From Janibacter sp. HTCC2649 (GTDB lineage: Bacteria > Actinomycetota > Actinomycetes > Actinomycetales > Dermatophilaceae): DNA of 64,000 nt. Positions within the stretch are counted from its first letter, which is position 1. Each line of letters starts with the position of its first letter. Shown here piece by piece: positions 9,086-18,057 of this stretch. The position numbers and the translations under genes were made by a program. The stretch spans positions 1,897,978-1,961,977 of the forward strand of contig NZ_CH672413.1 of NCBI RefSeq assembly GCF_000152705.1, in the 5' to 3' direction. The notes beneath the pieces were generated by a model, which was given only the letters and a program-made list of their open reading frames with translations, had not been told where the DNA came from and ran no database searches.

Positions 9086-10054
9086 CTAGAGCTGGTTCGC
9101 GACGTCGAGGGCGCTGTAGGTCAGGATGATCTGCGCGCCGGCGCGTCGGATGTGCAACAGCGACTCGAGGACAGCCCGGTCGCCGTCGATCCAGCCGCGC
9201 TCGGCAGCCGCCTTGATCTGGGCGTACTCCCCCGAGATCTGATAGGCCGCCACCGGCACCGGTGACATCTCCGCAGCCATGGCGATGATGTCGAGGTGGG
9301 TCTGGGCGGGCTTGACCATGATGATGTCGGCGCCTTCGGCGAGGTCGAGCTCGATCTCGCGTGCCGCTTCGGTCGCGTTCGCCGGATCCTGCTGGTATGC
9401 CGCCCGGTCACCTTCCAGGGACGACTGCACTGCTTCGCGGAACGGGCCGTACAAGGCGGAGGTGTACTTCGCGGCATACGCCAAAATGATCGTGTCGGTG
9501 AAGCCGGCATCGTCGAGCGCCTCGCGCACGTGGGCCACTTGACCGTCCATCATCCCGCTCAGTCCGAGGACGTGGGCCCCGGTGCGGGCCTGGGCCAGCG
9601 CCATCGAGGCGTAGCGCTCGAGGGTCGCGTCGTTGTCCACTCGCCCCTGCTCGTCGAGCACGCCGCAGTGGCCGTGGTCGGTGAACTCGTCGAGGCAGAG
9701 GTCGGCCATGACGACGAGCGAGTCACCGACGGCGTCGACAACGGCGCGCAGGGCGACGTTGAGGATGCCGTCGTCGGAGTCCGCGCCGGAGCCCACCGCG
9801 TCCTTGGACGAGGGCACGCCGAAGAGCATGATCCCGCCGAGCCCGGCCTCGACGCAGCGATGCGCCTCGGCGACGAGCGAGTCGAGCGTGTGCTGGACGA
9901 CGCCCGGCATGGCCTCGATGGGCTGCGGCTCGTCGATGCCCTCACGGACGAAGACGGGCAGCACCAGCTCGGCCGGGTGCAGCCGCGTCTGCGCGACGAG
10001 ACGCCGCACCGCTGGCGACTGACGGAGCCGACGAGGACGCAGCGGGTTGCTCAC
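9086..10054 (-). CDS. hemB: delta-aminolevulinic acid dehydratase (porphobilinogen synthase)
   Basis: This 322-residue enzyme condenses two 5-aminolevulinates to porphobilinogen. The Schiff-base lysines are visible in AYAAKYTSALYGPFR and IIMVKPA. The metal-site region reads MADLCLDEFTDHGHCGVL: two of the usual three zinc cysteines are kept and the middle one is Asp. I start at the GTG at 10054, giving SNPLRPRRLRQ, the usual N terminus. It is the last gene of the rex-hem operon, 20 bases after the cobA/hemD stop, and ends at a shared terminator. Confidence 0.95.
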   Translation of the reverse strand: MSNPLRPRRLRQSPAVRRLVAQTRLHPAELVLPVFVREGIDEPQPIEAMPGVVQHTLDSLVAEAHRCVEAGLGGIMLFGVPSSKDAVGSGADSDDGILNVALRAVVDAVGDSLVVMADLCLDEFTDHGHCGVLDEQGRVDNDATLERYASMALAQARTGAHVLGLSGMMDGQVAHVREALDDAGFTDTIILAYAAKYTSALYGPFREAVQSSLEGDRAAYQQDPANATEAAREIELDLAEGADIIMVKPAQTHLDIIAMAAEMSPVPVAAYQISGEYAQIKAAAERGWIDGDRAVLESLLHIRRAGAQIILTYSALDVANQL

Positions 10055-10074
10055 GTGTCGCCGATCCGGTTCAG

Positions 10075-11700
10075 TCACTTGGCGCGACGACGTGCGGTGG
10101 GCCGCTTCTGGCTCGGGCGCACTGCCTGCGTACCGGACTCCTCTGCCGTGAGCGCGAGGGAGCGCCCGTGGTCGGCCAGTGCGTCGACGAGCTCGTCGGC
10201 GGACGGTTCCGGCGCGAGGACGTCGACCCGAAGGCCACACTCCTCGGCCGTCTTCGCCGTCGCCGGACCGATGCACGCGATGACCGTCGACGGGTGCGGC
10301 TTGCCCGCGATGCCGACGAGGTTGCGCACGGTCGAGCTCGAGGTGAAGACGACGGCGTCGAAGCTGCCGCTCTTGATGGCGTCACGGATGTGCGCGGCCG
10401 GCGGAGCCGCGCGAACGGTCCGGTATGCCGTGACGTCGTCGACCTCCCAGCCCATGTCCTGGAGCCCGGCGACGAGCGTCTCGGTGGCGATGTCGGCGCG
10501 CGGCAGGAAGACCCGGTTGATGGGGTCGAGCAGCTCGTCGAAGGGGGGCCACTCGTCGAGGAGTCCCTTGGCGGACTGCTCACCCTCGGGCACGAGGTCG
10601 GGGTTGATGCCCCACTCGCGCAGGGCATCGGCGGTGACGCCACCGACGGCGGCGACCTTGAGGCCGGCGAAGGAGCGGGCGTCGAGGCCGAACTCCTCGA
10701 ACTTCTCGCGGATGGCGCGCACGGCGTTGACCGAGGTGAAGCCGACCCACTCGTAGCGACCGGTGACGAGACCCTTGACGGCCCGCTCGATCTGCTGCGG
10801 GGTGCGCGGGGGCTCGACCGAGATCGTCGGAACGGTCGTGGCCTGGGCGCCGTAGCGCTCGAGGCGGCGGACCATCGTCCCGGACTGGTCCTTGGTGCGC
10901 GGCACGAGGACGTTCCAGCCGAAGAGCGGCTTGGTCTCGAACCACGAGAGGTTCTCGCGCAGTGACACGTTGTCGCCGACGACGGCCAGGGCAGGGAACT
11001 GCATCGACTTGGCGGCCGTGGCGACCTCGGCGAGCGTCGTCGTGATGGTCACCTGCTGCACGGTGGTGCCGCGCTCGGTGATGGCGACGGGGGTGTGGTC
11101 GGCACGACCGGCTGCGCGCAGCGCCTCGAGGGTGCCGACGAGGGTGTCGGGCTGACCGAGGACGACGACAGTGACGGCGGGGTCGATCGCGACGGCGATG
11201 TCCTTGAGCTTCTCACCGGCACTGATGACGTGGATGCCGCGCGAGCTGCTCGTCGTGAGCGGGATTCCGGCGTAGGTCGGCACGGCGCTCACCGAGCTGA
11301 CACCCGGGACGACCTCGAAGGGCACCCCGGCCTTGACGCAGGCGGCTGCTTCCTCGGCGAGACCGTTGAAGGTCGCCGGGTCGCCATCCATGAGGCGCAC
11401 GACGAGGCCACGAGGGTGGGCCTTGGCCGCCTTGACGACGAGCTTGGCGCGGGACGCGTGGGTCAGCGGCTGACCGTGCTCTCCGTGGCCGGCGTCGATG
11501 ACCTCGACCTCCGGGCCGGCGTAGCGGGCGACCACGTCCTCACGGGCGACCTGGTCGATGACGACGGCGTCGGCCTCAGCGAGGTACTCGAGTGCGCGCA
11601 CCGTCATCAGTCCGGCGTCCCCGGGGCCGGCGCCGACGAAGGCAACCCTCGCGGGGGTGCGGTTGGTCGTGGTGGGTCGGATCGAGCGGGTGGTGCTCAC
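10075..11700 (-). CDS. hemD: fused uroporphyrinogen-III C-methyltransferase / uroporphyrinogen-III synthase
   Basis: This 541-residue protein has two enzymes in one chain. Residues about 15-255 are the SUMT (CobA-like) methyltransferase: AFVGAGPGDAGLMTVRA, RLMDGDPATFNG and PGVSSVSAVP are its signatures. Residues about 265-505 are HemD: LVPRTKDQSG, FTSVNAV and FTSSSTVRN mark it. It therefore supplies both uroporphyrinogen III for haem and precorrin-2 for sirohaem or cobalamin. The last 30 residues are a basic tail (KRPTARRRAK). Its GTG start is 3 bases past the hemC stop. Confidence 0.93.
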   Translation of the reverse strand: MSTTRSIRPTTTNRTPARVAFVGAGPGDAGLMTVRALEYLAEADAVVIDQVAREDVVARYAGPEVEVIDAGHGEHGQPLTHASRAKLVVKAAKAHPRGLVVRLMDGDPATFNGLAEEAAACVKAGVPFEVVPGVSSVSAVPTYAGIPLTTSSSRGIHVISAGEKLKDIAVAIDPAVTVVVLGQPDTLVGTLEALRAAGRADHTPVAITERGTTVQQVTITTTLAEVATAAKSMQFPALAVVGDNVSLRENLSWFETKPLFGWNVLVPRTKDQSGTMVRRLERYGAQATTVPTISVEPPRTPQQIERAVKGLVTGRYEWVGFTSVNAVRAIREKFEEFGLDARSFAGLKVAAVGGVTADALREWGINPDLVPEGEQSAKGLLDEWPPFDELLDPINRVFLPRADIATETLVAGLQDMGWEVDDVTAYRTVRAAPPAAHIRDAIKSGSFDAVVFTSSSTVRNLVGIAGKPHPSTVIACIGPATAKTAEECGLRVDVLAPEPSADELVDALADHGRSLALTAEESGTQAVRPSQKRPTARRRAK

Positions 11701-11703
11701 TGG

Positions 11704-12693
11704 TCACGCTCCGGGGCGTTCGGTGTGGACGGTACTGGCGGTGTTGACGGTGGTGCCGGTCGTGCCGTTGGACAGGCTTGGGACGGGGGCGAGGTCGGCG
11801 GCGCCGTCCTCGAGGAGGAGGCGGGCGAGTCGGCGGCCGATGCCATCGGCGTCGGTCGGGCTTCCCGTGGCGGAGCGACGGATGTCGCCGGTGCCATCGG
11901 GACTCGCGACGACGGCGCGCAGCGAGAGCTCGTCACCGTCGTCGCCGAGGACGATCTCGGCGAGCGCACCGACGGGTGCGGAGCAGCCGACCTCGAGCTC
12001 GGACAGCACGGCCCGCTCGGCGTCGACACAGGCACGGGTGTCGGCATCGTCGAGGGCGGCGACGGCGTCGCGGGTGGCGGCGTCATCGGCGCGGACCTCG
12101 ACGGCAAGGGCACCCTGGCCCGGCGCGGGAAGCATCTGGATGGGGTCGATGACCTCGGTGACGACCGAGGTGCGACCGAGCCGTGCGAGCCCGGCCTGGG
12201 CAAGGACGACGGCGTCGAGGTCACCGCTGGTGACGCGTCCGAGGCGGGTGTCGACGTTGCCGCGCAGCTCACGGATGTCGAGTCCGAGCCCCAGGGCCTC
12301 GAGCTGGGCGCGACGTCGCGGCGAGCCGGTGCCGACGGTCGATCCCGACGGAAGCTCACCCAGGGTGAGTCCGTCGCGGGCGACGAGAGCGTCGCGCGGG
12401 TCCTCGCGCGGCGGGATCGCGGCGACGGCGAGGTCGTCCTCGGGTGTCGTCGGCAGGTCCTTGAGCGAGTGCACGGCGAGGTCGACGGTGCCGGCGCGCA
12501 GGGCGTCGCGCAGAGCGGACACGAAGACGCCGGTGCCACCCATCGTCGCGAGGGGGGTCGTGCGGTCGCGGTCGCCGTCGGTGGTGATCTCGACGAGCTC
12601 GACGTCGTGGCCGAGGGCGCGCAGCTGGTCTGCCACCCAACCGGACTGGGTGGTGGCAAGGGCAGAGCGGCGGGTGCCGAGGCGAAGGGTCAT
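11704..12693 (-). CDS. hemC: porphobilinogen deaminase (hydroxymethylbilane synthase)
   Basis: This 329-residue enzyme polymerises four porphobilinogens into hydroxymethylbilane. The cofactor-bearing cysteine is in [12 protein letters not shown] near residue 240. The N terminus [20 protein letters not shown] and the loop HSLKDLPT are strongly conserved. The C-terminal 25 residues, rich in Thr and Ser, go beyond the usual end. Its ATG overlaps the hemA stop (4 bases), so it is coupled to hemA translation. Confidence 0.95.
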   Translation of the reverse strand: MTLRLGTRRSALATTQSGWVADQLRALGHDVELVEITTDGDRDRTTPLATMGGTGVFVSALRDALRAGTVDLAVHSLKDLPTTPEDDLAVAAIPPREDPRDALVARDGLTLGELPSGSTVGTGSPRRRAQLEALGLGLDIRELRGNVDTRLGRVTSGDLDAVVLAQAGLARLGRTSVVTEVIDPIQMLPAPGQGALAVEVRADDAATRDAVAALDDADTRACVDAERAVLSELEVGCSAPVGALAEIVLGDDGDELSLRAVVASPDGTGDIRRSATGSPTDADGIGRRLARLLLEDGAADLAPVPSLSNGTTGTTVNTASTVHTERPGA

Positions 12694-14015
12694 AGGCCGA
12701 CCTCCTCCTCGTCGATGACGGGCAGGATCGGCGGGGTCGAGACGACCGACACCTCGCGCGGGTCGAGGTCGAACAGCTCGCTCAGGGCCTTGGCATAGCT
12801 GCCACCCTGACCGGACTGGGCCATCTCCTTGACGCGCACGGTGGGCGCGTGGAGGAGCTTCTCGACGATGCGGTGAACGGTGCGCTGCACCTCGGCGCGG
12901 TCGCCGTCACCCAGGTCCGGGGTGCGCCGCTCGAGTCGGGCCATCTCGCGGTCGACGACTTCCTGCGCACGCGAGCGCAGCGCGGCAACGGTGGGCGCCA
13001 CGGCTTCGGCAGAACGCTCCGTCAGGTATGCCGCGACCTCGCCCGTGACGATGTCGCGAGCCTCGCGCACCTGCGGGACGTCGCCGGCGTGGCTGAGCAT
13101 CTCGCCGAGCTCGGCGAGGCCGATGCGCGTGACGCCGTCGAGGTCGGCAACGGCGAGATCGACGTCGTGCGGCAGGGCCAGGTCGATGAACACCTGGGGG
13201 CGACCCCCGCGAACAGCAGCGGCATCGGCCACCTCGGACGCGGTGAGGACGACACCGGTGGCGCCGGTGCTCGAGATGATGATGTCGGCATCGGCCAAGG
13301 CGGAGAAGCGCGCGTCCCACGCGAGGGCGGCACCGCCGACGCGCTCGGCCAGACGTTCCGCACGGGAGGTGCTGCGGTTGGCGATGGTCACCGAGGCGGC
13401 ACCGGCCAGGCTCGCGGTGGCCGCCGCGAGCGCGCCCATGCCACCAGCGCCGAGGACCAGCACGCGGGAGCCGTCGATCGGGCCCACGACCTCACGGGCC
13501 GCAGCAAGTCCGGCACCCACGAGCGAACGACTCACGTCGTCGATCGCCGTCTCGGTGTGCACGCGCTTGCCGACCCGAAGTGCCTGCTGCAGAAGGGTGT
13601 TGAGCGCCGGGCCAACGTGACCGCGACGCTGCGCGCGAGTCAGCGCGTCACGGAGCTGGCCGAGGATCTGCGCCTCACCGACGGCCATCGAGTCGAGTCC
13701 GGCGGCGACGGAGAACGCGTGCGCGATGCCCCGGTCCTCGTAGTGCACGTAGAGGTGGGGCTGGAGGTCTGTCAGGTCCATGCCCGTCGCGGCAGCGAGG
13801 GCCTCGGACACGTCGGCGAGGGCACCGTGGAAGGTGAGGCCCTCGGCATACACCTCGGTGCGGTTGCACGTGGAGACGACGACTGCCTCGACCGCATGCT
13901 CGGAGGAGACGATCGCGGCCTCGAGGCGCCCACGGGCGGCCTGGTCGAGGACGGCCGACTCAAGCAGCTCCATGGGGGCACCGTGGTGCGAGAGGCCGAG
14001 GACGAGGAGGCTCAC
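12690..14015 (-). CDS. hemA: glutamyl-tRNA reductase
   Basis: This 441-residue enzyme reduces glutamyl-tRNA to glutamate-1-semialdehyde, the committed step of the C5 haem pathway. The catalytic Cys is in [12 protein letters not shown] near residue 50, the NADPH-binding loop is VLGAGGMG near 185, and the C-terminal dimerisation helix ends in a Pro-rich tail. The start is a GTG overlapping the rex stop (GTGA). As first biosynthetic gene after rex it should be under redox control by Rex. Confidence 0.95.
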   Translation of the reverse strand: MSLLVLGLSHHGAPMELLESAVLDQAARGRLEAAIVSSEHAVEAVVVSTCNRTEVYAEGLTFHGALADVSEALAAATGMDLTDLQPHLYVHYEDRGIAHAFSVAAGLDSMAVGEAQILGQLRDALTRAQRRGHVGPALNTLLQQALRVGKRVHTETAIDDVSRSLVGAGLAAAREVVGPIDGSRVLVLGAGGMGALAAATASLAGAASVTIANRSTSRAERLAERVGGAALAWDARFSALADADIIISSTGATGVVLTASEVADAAAVRGGRPQVFIDLALPHDVDLAVADLDGVTRIGLAELGEMLSHAGDVPQVREARDIVTGEVAAYLTERSAEAVAPTVAALRSRAQEVVDREMARLERRTPDLGDGDRAEVQRTVHRIVEKLLHAPTVRVKEMAQSGQGGSYAKALSELFDLDPREVSVVSTPPILPVIDEEEVGL

Positions 14016-14704
14016 AGTGCGACCTCCGTGACGTCCGACTGGCCGGCGAGGTCGAGCTCACCGGTGCGACGCTGCTCGTGGAAGGCGAGGATCTGCAGCT
14101 CGGTCGACATGTCGACCTTGCGGACCATGACGTCCTGCGGCACGTCGAGCACGCACGGCGCGAAGTTGAGGATCGAGCGGACACCGGCCCCGACGAGACG
14201 ATCAGCAACGTCCTGCGCCGAGTCGGCAGGCGTGGCGATGACGCCAATGGCCAGCCGGTCCTCGCGCACGAGCGCACCCAGGTCGGCCATCGGACGGATC
14301 CGGCGGTCACCCACCTTGGCGCCGACGAGAGCGTCGTCGCGATCCAGGACCGCGACGACGTTGAAGCCGCGCGTGGCAAAACCGCTGTAGGCCGCGAGCG
14401 CCCGGCCGAGGTTGCCCATCCCGACGATGGCCACCGGCCAGTCCTGGGTGAGCCCCAGGGCCGTCGAGATCTCGTAGGCCAGGCGGTCGACCTCGTAGCC
14501 GACACCCCGCACTCCGTAGGAGCCGAGGTGGGAGAGGTCCTTGCGCAACTTGGCCGAGCTGACACCAGCCGCAGCGGCGAGCTCCTCGGAGCTCACGGAG
14601 CTGATCCCGCGCTCAGCGAGAGAAGTGAGGGCCTGCAGGTATCCCGGGAGTCGAGCCACTGACGCGTCGGGGATACCCCGGCGAGCTGCGACGTCGGCGG
14701 ACAC
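14012..14704 (-). CDS. rex: redox-sensing transcriptional repressor Rex
   Basis: This 230-residue repressor senses the NADH/NAD+ ratio. The N-terminal winged helix covers residues about 15-80 (SVARLPGYLQAL, SSAKLRKDLSHLGSYG), the Rossmann domain follows with VGMGNLGRAL near residue 90, and the domain-swapped C-terminal helix is present. I start at the GTG at 14704 (VSADVAARRGIP), preceded by GAAGG; the longer frame upstream runs through the promoter. The rex-hem arrangement and an upstream Rex site match the autoregulated rex-hemACD operon known from Streptomyces. Confidence 0.95.
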   Translation of the reverse strand: MSADVAARRGIPDASVARLPGYLQALTSLAERGISSVSSEELAAAAGVSSAKLRKDLSHLGSYGVRGVGYEVDRLAYEISTALGLTQDWPVAIVGMGNLGRALAAYSGFATRGFNVVAVLDRDDALVGAKVGDRRIRPMADLGALVREDRLAIGVIATPADSAQDVADRLVGAGVRSILNFAPCVLDVPQDVMVRKVDMSTELQILAFHEQRRTGELDLAGQSDVTEVAL

Positions 14705-14747
14705 GTGGCCTTCGACTCCTGTCTGGAAGGTGTGGTGATGCCCTGTC

Positions 14748-14776
14748 AGGGTACGCACTTGTGAAGCGATGCACAA
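14748..14776 (-). promoter_or_regulatory. rex-hem promoter overlapped by a Rex operator
   Basis: On the minus strand a -35 element TTGTGC (14776-14771) and a -10 element TACCCT (14753-14748) are 17 bases apart. On the plus strand 14759-14776 reads TTGTGAAGCGATGCACAA, which matches the Rex consensus TTGTGAANNNNTTCACAA at all but one fixed position. The operator covers the -35 and spacer, so Rex binding would block RNA polymerase. Predicted start of transcription is near 14741, about 37 bases before the rex GTG. Confidence 0.85.
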
Positions 14777-15023
14777 AGTCGCGAACCCACCCCGAGACGC
14801 GGGCCTCACTACGTTCTGGTACAAGGCTCATGCGAAACCGCTTGCGCTCGCACCGTCGACTTACCTACGCGGGTATGCCGCCCACTCGCGTTCCGCTGCG
14901 CGTGGGTATGCCGTTCGCCGCAATCCCATCCGCGCTGCGCGCGTAGAACGCACTCCGCGCTCCCGCCAGACCCAGCCAGCGGCGAACCGGCACACCCACG
15001 CTCCGCTGGGTGCCTCGGGTCGC
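14777..15023. other. non-coding spacer between glutaredoxin-like gene and rex promoter
   Basis: I find no gene in this stretch. It contains two copies of the octamer GTATGCCG 32 bases apart (14874 and 14906), an imperfect hairpin between them (CCCACTCGCG against CGCGTGGG), and several short Gly-Cys-rich repeats of the form CGCTGGGT. Its 3' side (near 15023) should hold the transcript end of the glutaredoxin-like gene. Confidence 0.5.
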
Positions 15024-15302
15024 CTAACGCTTCGGCTGGGTCAACGCTGCTCGCAGGCGGGCCTCGTTGACTCGCCAGAAGTCGTGCTGCTTGCCGTCGA
15101 CCAGTGTCACCGGGATCTCCTCGGCGTATTTCTCCATCAGGTCGGGGCGCTCCAGGATGTTGAGCTCGTCGAAGGACTCACCCAGGTCTTCCGTGACCCT
15201 CGCGATGATCTGGCGAGCGTCGTTGCAGAGGTGGCAGCCGGGTTTGGCGATCAGGGTCACGCGCGGTTCGGGAGCCGGCACGGGGTCGGGAGGGGGCGGC
15301 AT
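15024..15302 (-). CDS. glutaredoxin-like (DUF836) protein
   Basis: This 92-residue protein has a thioredoxin-like fold with the redox motif PGCHLCNDA near residue 24, a cis-Pro segment EEIPVTLVDG, and a Pro-rich N-terminal leader of 13 residues. This matches the small DUF836/glutaredoxin-like family. In actinobacteria it commonly lies between rex and the acyltransferase/SDR/bS22 genes, as here. A thiol-redox role is likely; the partner is unknown. It starts 12 bases after the acyltransferase stop. Confidence 0.85.
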   Translation of the reverse strand: MPPPPDPVPAPEPRVTLIAKPGCHLCNDARQIIARVTEDLGESFDELNILERPDLMEKYAEEIPVTLVDGKQHDFWRVNEARLRAALTQPKR

Positions 15303-15314
15303 ACTCGTCGGCTT

Positions 15315-16697
15315 CTAGAAAAAGACGGAACGGCGCTGCATGAGCAGGGAGTAGAGGGTCTGCTGGATGGTTTCGCGGACCTGGTCGGTGAGGTCGAAGA
15401 CGAGCATCGGGTCGTCGGCGGAGGCCTTGCCGTGGCTGGCGGTCTCGATGGGGGCGCCGAACTCGATGATCCACTTGCTCGGGAGGGGGATGAGGCCGAG
15501 GGGTCCGAGGAGGGGGAAGGTCGGGGTGATCGGCGCGTAGGGGAGGCCGAGGAGGCGCGCGACCGTCTTCATGTTGCCGATGATCGGGGCGATCTCCTCA
15601 GCACCGACGACGGAGGTCGGGATGATCGGCACGCCGGCCTTGAGCGCGGCCGAGACGAACCCACCACGACCGAAGCGCTGCAGCTTGTAGCGCTCCTTGA
15701 ACGGCTTGCCCACACCCTTGAAGCCCTCGGGGAAGACGCCGACGAGCTCGCCCTTGGCGAAGAGGCGGTCCACGTCGTCGCCGGTGGCGAGGGTGGACCC
15801 ACCGCGACGCGCGAACGCACCGAGGAGGGGGGTCTGGAAGACGAGGTCGGCACCGAGCGCGCGCATGACGCGATGCTGCGGGTGCTCGTCGTGCACGGCC
15901 TGCGCGACCATGAGCGAGTCGATGGCGATGGTGCCCGAGTGGTTGCTCACGATGAGCGCACCACCCTCGGCGGGGATGTTCTCGAGCCCGCGAACCTCGA
16001 CCCGGAACCAGTTCTTGTAGATGGGACGCAGCATCGGGAAGATGACGTTCTCGGCGAAGTGTTCGTCGTAGCCGAACTCGTCGACCGAGAAGTCGCCCTC
16101 GATGCGGCGGCGCAGGAAGGCCAGCGTCGCCGCGATCCGGCGCTCGATCTCGTCCGGAGACATGCCTGCACCCTGGGCCGCGATCCGCATGGCGGCGATC
16201 GAGGCACTCAACAGCTCGTCGATGCCCGGGACGGGCAGCGCCATGTCGGTCTGCGTCGCCGTCGGGTCGGGTGAAGGTCGCTTGGGCTCGGGCGGTGCCG
16301 CGACCCGCAGGTGGCGGCGAGCCGCTTCGTCGGCCGCACGCTTCGCGCGCGGACTCTGAGGGCGCTGCGGGCGTACGCCGGCCTGCTTCGAGGCCTTGGA
16401 CGAGGGCTTCGTGCTGGCCGTCGGTCGCGGACGGTGGGCCGTGCGACCAGCCGCGGAGGCCGGGGACTTGGCGGCCTTCACTGCCTCACCCTTGGACGCT
16501 TTCGGCGTTGTGGAGGCTTTCGGCGTTTCGGCCGTGGTCATCACCGCTTGGGCGGACAGCAGTGGCGTCGAGCGGCGGCGCGCGCGTTCGCCCGAGGCCC
16601 GGGCCGCGCCGGCGGCCACGGACGAGGGCTTCTTCCTGGCCGCCGCGGTCGTCTTGCTCGTCGTCGTCTTGCTCGTCGTCGTCTTCTTCGTCGCCAT
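15315..16697 (-). CDS. PlsC-type acyltransferase with Lys/Ala-rich N-terminal tail
   Basis: This 460-residue protein has two parts. Residues 1 to about 150 are low-complexity, rich in Lys, Ala, Thr, Ser and Pro (repeated TTTSK and STKPSSK units), like histone H1 or SlbA-type tails. Residues about 215-450 form a glycerolipid acyltransferase: the HX4D motif is VSNHSGTIAID, followed by FPEGFKGVGK and a PIIPTSVVG segment. It probably acylates a lysophospholipid at the membrane. Its ATG overlaps the SDR stop. The tail could bind DNA, nucleic acid or anionic membrane; that is inference. Confidence 0.85.
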   Translation of the reverse strand: MATKKTTTSKTTTSKTTAAARKKPSSVAAGAARASGERARRRSTPLLSAQAVMTTAETPKASTTPKASKGEAVKAAKSPASAAGRTAHRPRPTASTKPSSKASKQAGVRPQRPQSPRAKRAADEAARRHLRVAAPPEPKRPSPDPTATQTDMALPVPGIDELLSASIAAMRIAAQGAGMSPDEIERRIAATLAFLRRRIEGDFSVDEFGYDEHFAENVIFPMLRPIYKNWFRVEVRGLENIPAEGGALIVSNHSGTIAIDSLMVAQAVHDEHPQHRVMRALGADLVFQTPLLGAFARRGGSTLATGDDVDRLFAKGELVGVFPEGFKGVGKPFKERYKLQRFGRGGFVSAALKAGVPIIPTSVVGAEEIAPIIGNMKTVARLLGLPYAPITPTFPLLGPLGLIPLPSKWIIEFGAPIETASHGKASADDPMLVFDLTDQVRETIQQTLYSLLMQRRSVFF

Positions 16698-17737
16698 CAG
16701 TGCTTCCCTCGACCCAGAACCTGTTGTGCCGCACCGAAGATCCCGCCGACGGCACCGGTGACGGCGTCGAACGAGGGATAGACCGGACTGACGGTGCGGG
16801 CGAAGTCCTCGAACGCTGCACGTGTCGAGAACGACGGGTTGAAACCGAACGACTCACGCATCGCGGTGGTGTCCATGCCCCGGCCGAAGGCGAGGAAGGA
16901 CATCTGGTCGGGACTGAAGTCGACGAGGCCGAACCGCTTGCCGAGCCCACCGATGGTGCCGGCGGCCGCCAACGGCACCATGACCACGGGGCGGCGAGCG
17001 ATCGCGGCAGCCTGCAGGACGGTGAGGACGCCGTCGCCGGCGAGGTTGATGACGCCGGTGGCCGAGCCGGTGACTCCGCGGGCCAGGGCGGCGATCGCGT
17101 CGTCCTCGTGGATGAACTGGAGTCGCGCGTCGAAGCCGAAGGGCACCGGGAGGACCGGCAGGTTGAAGTAGTCGGTGATCGAGGTGCGGATTCGCGGACC
17201 GATGATGTTGGCGAGGCGCAGTGTGAGGATCTCGGCGTCGGGCCGTCGGCGGGCGAAGCCGCGCACGTATCCCTCGACCTCGATGGAGTCCTTGCCGAAC
17301 CCCGAGGACGGCAGCCGCCGAGCGCTCATCTCCTCGGTGAACATCGCGGGGTCGCGCGGCGTCGAGCCGTAGACCGCAGCGGTGGACTTCACGACGAGGC
17401 GCTTGACCGACGACGCCTTCTGGCACGCAGCGAGCAGCTGCATGGTGCCGATGACGTTGATCTCCTTCTGCGGGACACGGCCCCCGGCGAAGGTCGGCGT
17501 CGCGATGACGTTGGCGTGCACGACCGTGTCGACATCACCCTGGGCGATGACCTTGCCGATCATCGGGTTGCGGATGTCCGCGCGGATGAACTCCGCTCCC
17601 CCGATGTCGCGAGGCGGCGGGATGACATCGACGCCGATGACCTTGTCGACGCCGGGGTCGGCCGCGAGCCGCCGAGCGAGGACACCACCGACATAGCGGG
17701 ACACCCCCGTCACGAGAACTACTTGGCCCACGGGCAC
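16697..17737 (-). CDS. extended-SDR (NAD-dependent epimerase-like) protein lacking catalytic Tyr-Lys
   Basis: This 346-residue protein is an extended short-chain dehydrogenase. The nucleotide-binding loop is TGVSRYVGG at residue 10, and STAAVYG (119-125) supplies the usual Ser/Thr region. The canonical YxxxK dyad is not there: the aligned segment reads SGFGKDSIE, with Phe147 and Ser151 at the Tyr and Lys positions. The gene order bldC-like, bS22, SDR, acyltransferase is conserved in actinobacteria, which suggests a shared role, perhaps with lipids. Catalysis as a normal SDR is doubtful. Confidence 0.85.
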   Translation of the reverse strand: MPVGQVVLVTGVSRYVGGVLARRLAADPGVDKVIGVDVIPPPRDIGGAEFIRADIRNPMIGKVIAQGDVDTVVHANVIATPTFAGGRVPQKEINVIGTMQLLAACQKASSVKRLVVKSTAAVYGSTPRDPAMFTEEMSARRLPSSGFGKDSIEVEGYVRGFARRRPDAEILTLRLANIIGPRIRTSITDYFNLPVLPVPFGFDARLQFIHEDDAIAALARGVTGSATGVINLAGDGVLTVLQAAAIARRPVVMVPLAAAGTIGGLGKRFGLVDFSPDQMSFLAFGRGMDTTAMRESFGFNPSFSTRAAFEDFARTVSPVYPSFDAVTGAVGGIFGAAQQVLGRGKH

Positions 17738-17911
17738 TGCCTCTCTTGTTGGTCACGCACTTTCGTGCCCGACCCTACTTCCCGTCGCACTGTGACGGGA
17801 GGGGTTGGAGAGGCCTGTCACCCAGCAGCCCACGGGCTGGACGTGCAGCGGGAGGCGAGCGCGGGTCCCACGCTCTGCGTGGGCCGGCATACGCCGTCGT
17901 GAAATGTAGAA

Positions 17912-17936
17912 CGGCCCCCGCCAGAAGGCGAGGGCC
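17912..17936. terminator. hairpin after the bS22 gene
   Basis: CGGCCCCCGCC and GGCGAGGGCCG enclose AGAA. It lies 22 bases past the bS22 stop on the minus strand and upstream of the SDR gene, so it probably ends or attenuates the short bS22 transcript. Confidence 0.6.
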
Positions 17937-17958
17937 GATCACACGCGTCAGGAACGCG

Positions 17959-18057
17959 TCACTTCTTGTTGCGGCGCTGGTGGCGCGTCTTGCGAAGCAA
18001 CTTGCGGTGCTTCTTCTTCGCCATGCGCTTGCGGCGCTTCTTGATCACTGAACCCAT
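17959..18057 (-). CDS. 30S ribosomal protein bS22 (AURKAIP1/COX24 domain)
   Basis: This is a 32-residue, extremely basic protein beginning MGSVIKKRRKRMAKKKHR and ending RRNKK. This is the actinobacterial bS22 protein that binds the 30S subunit, found by reading the short frame directly. More than half of its residues are Lys or Arg. The next gene upstream is the BldC-like regulator and downstream is the SDR, the usual actinobacterial neighbourhood. It has its own spacer on both sides, including a terminator hairpin, so it is probably expressed alone at high level. Confidence 0.92.
   Translation of the reverse strand: MGSVIKKRRKRMAKKKHRKLLRKTRHQRRNKK

Noticed and set aside
11095-12798. A 567-codon open frame opposite hemC and cobA/hemD
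   Set aside because: It is rich in Gly, Asp and Arg with no domain, and it covers two certain genes on the other strand.
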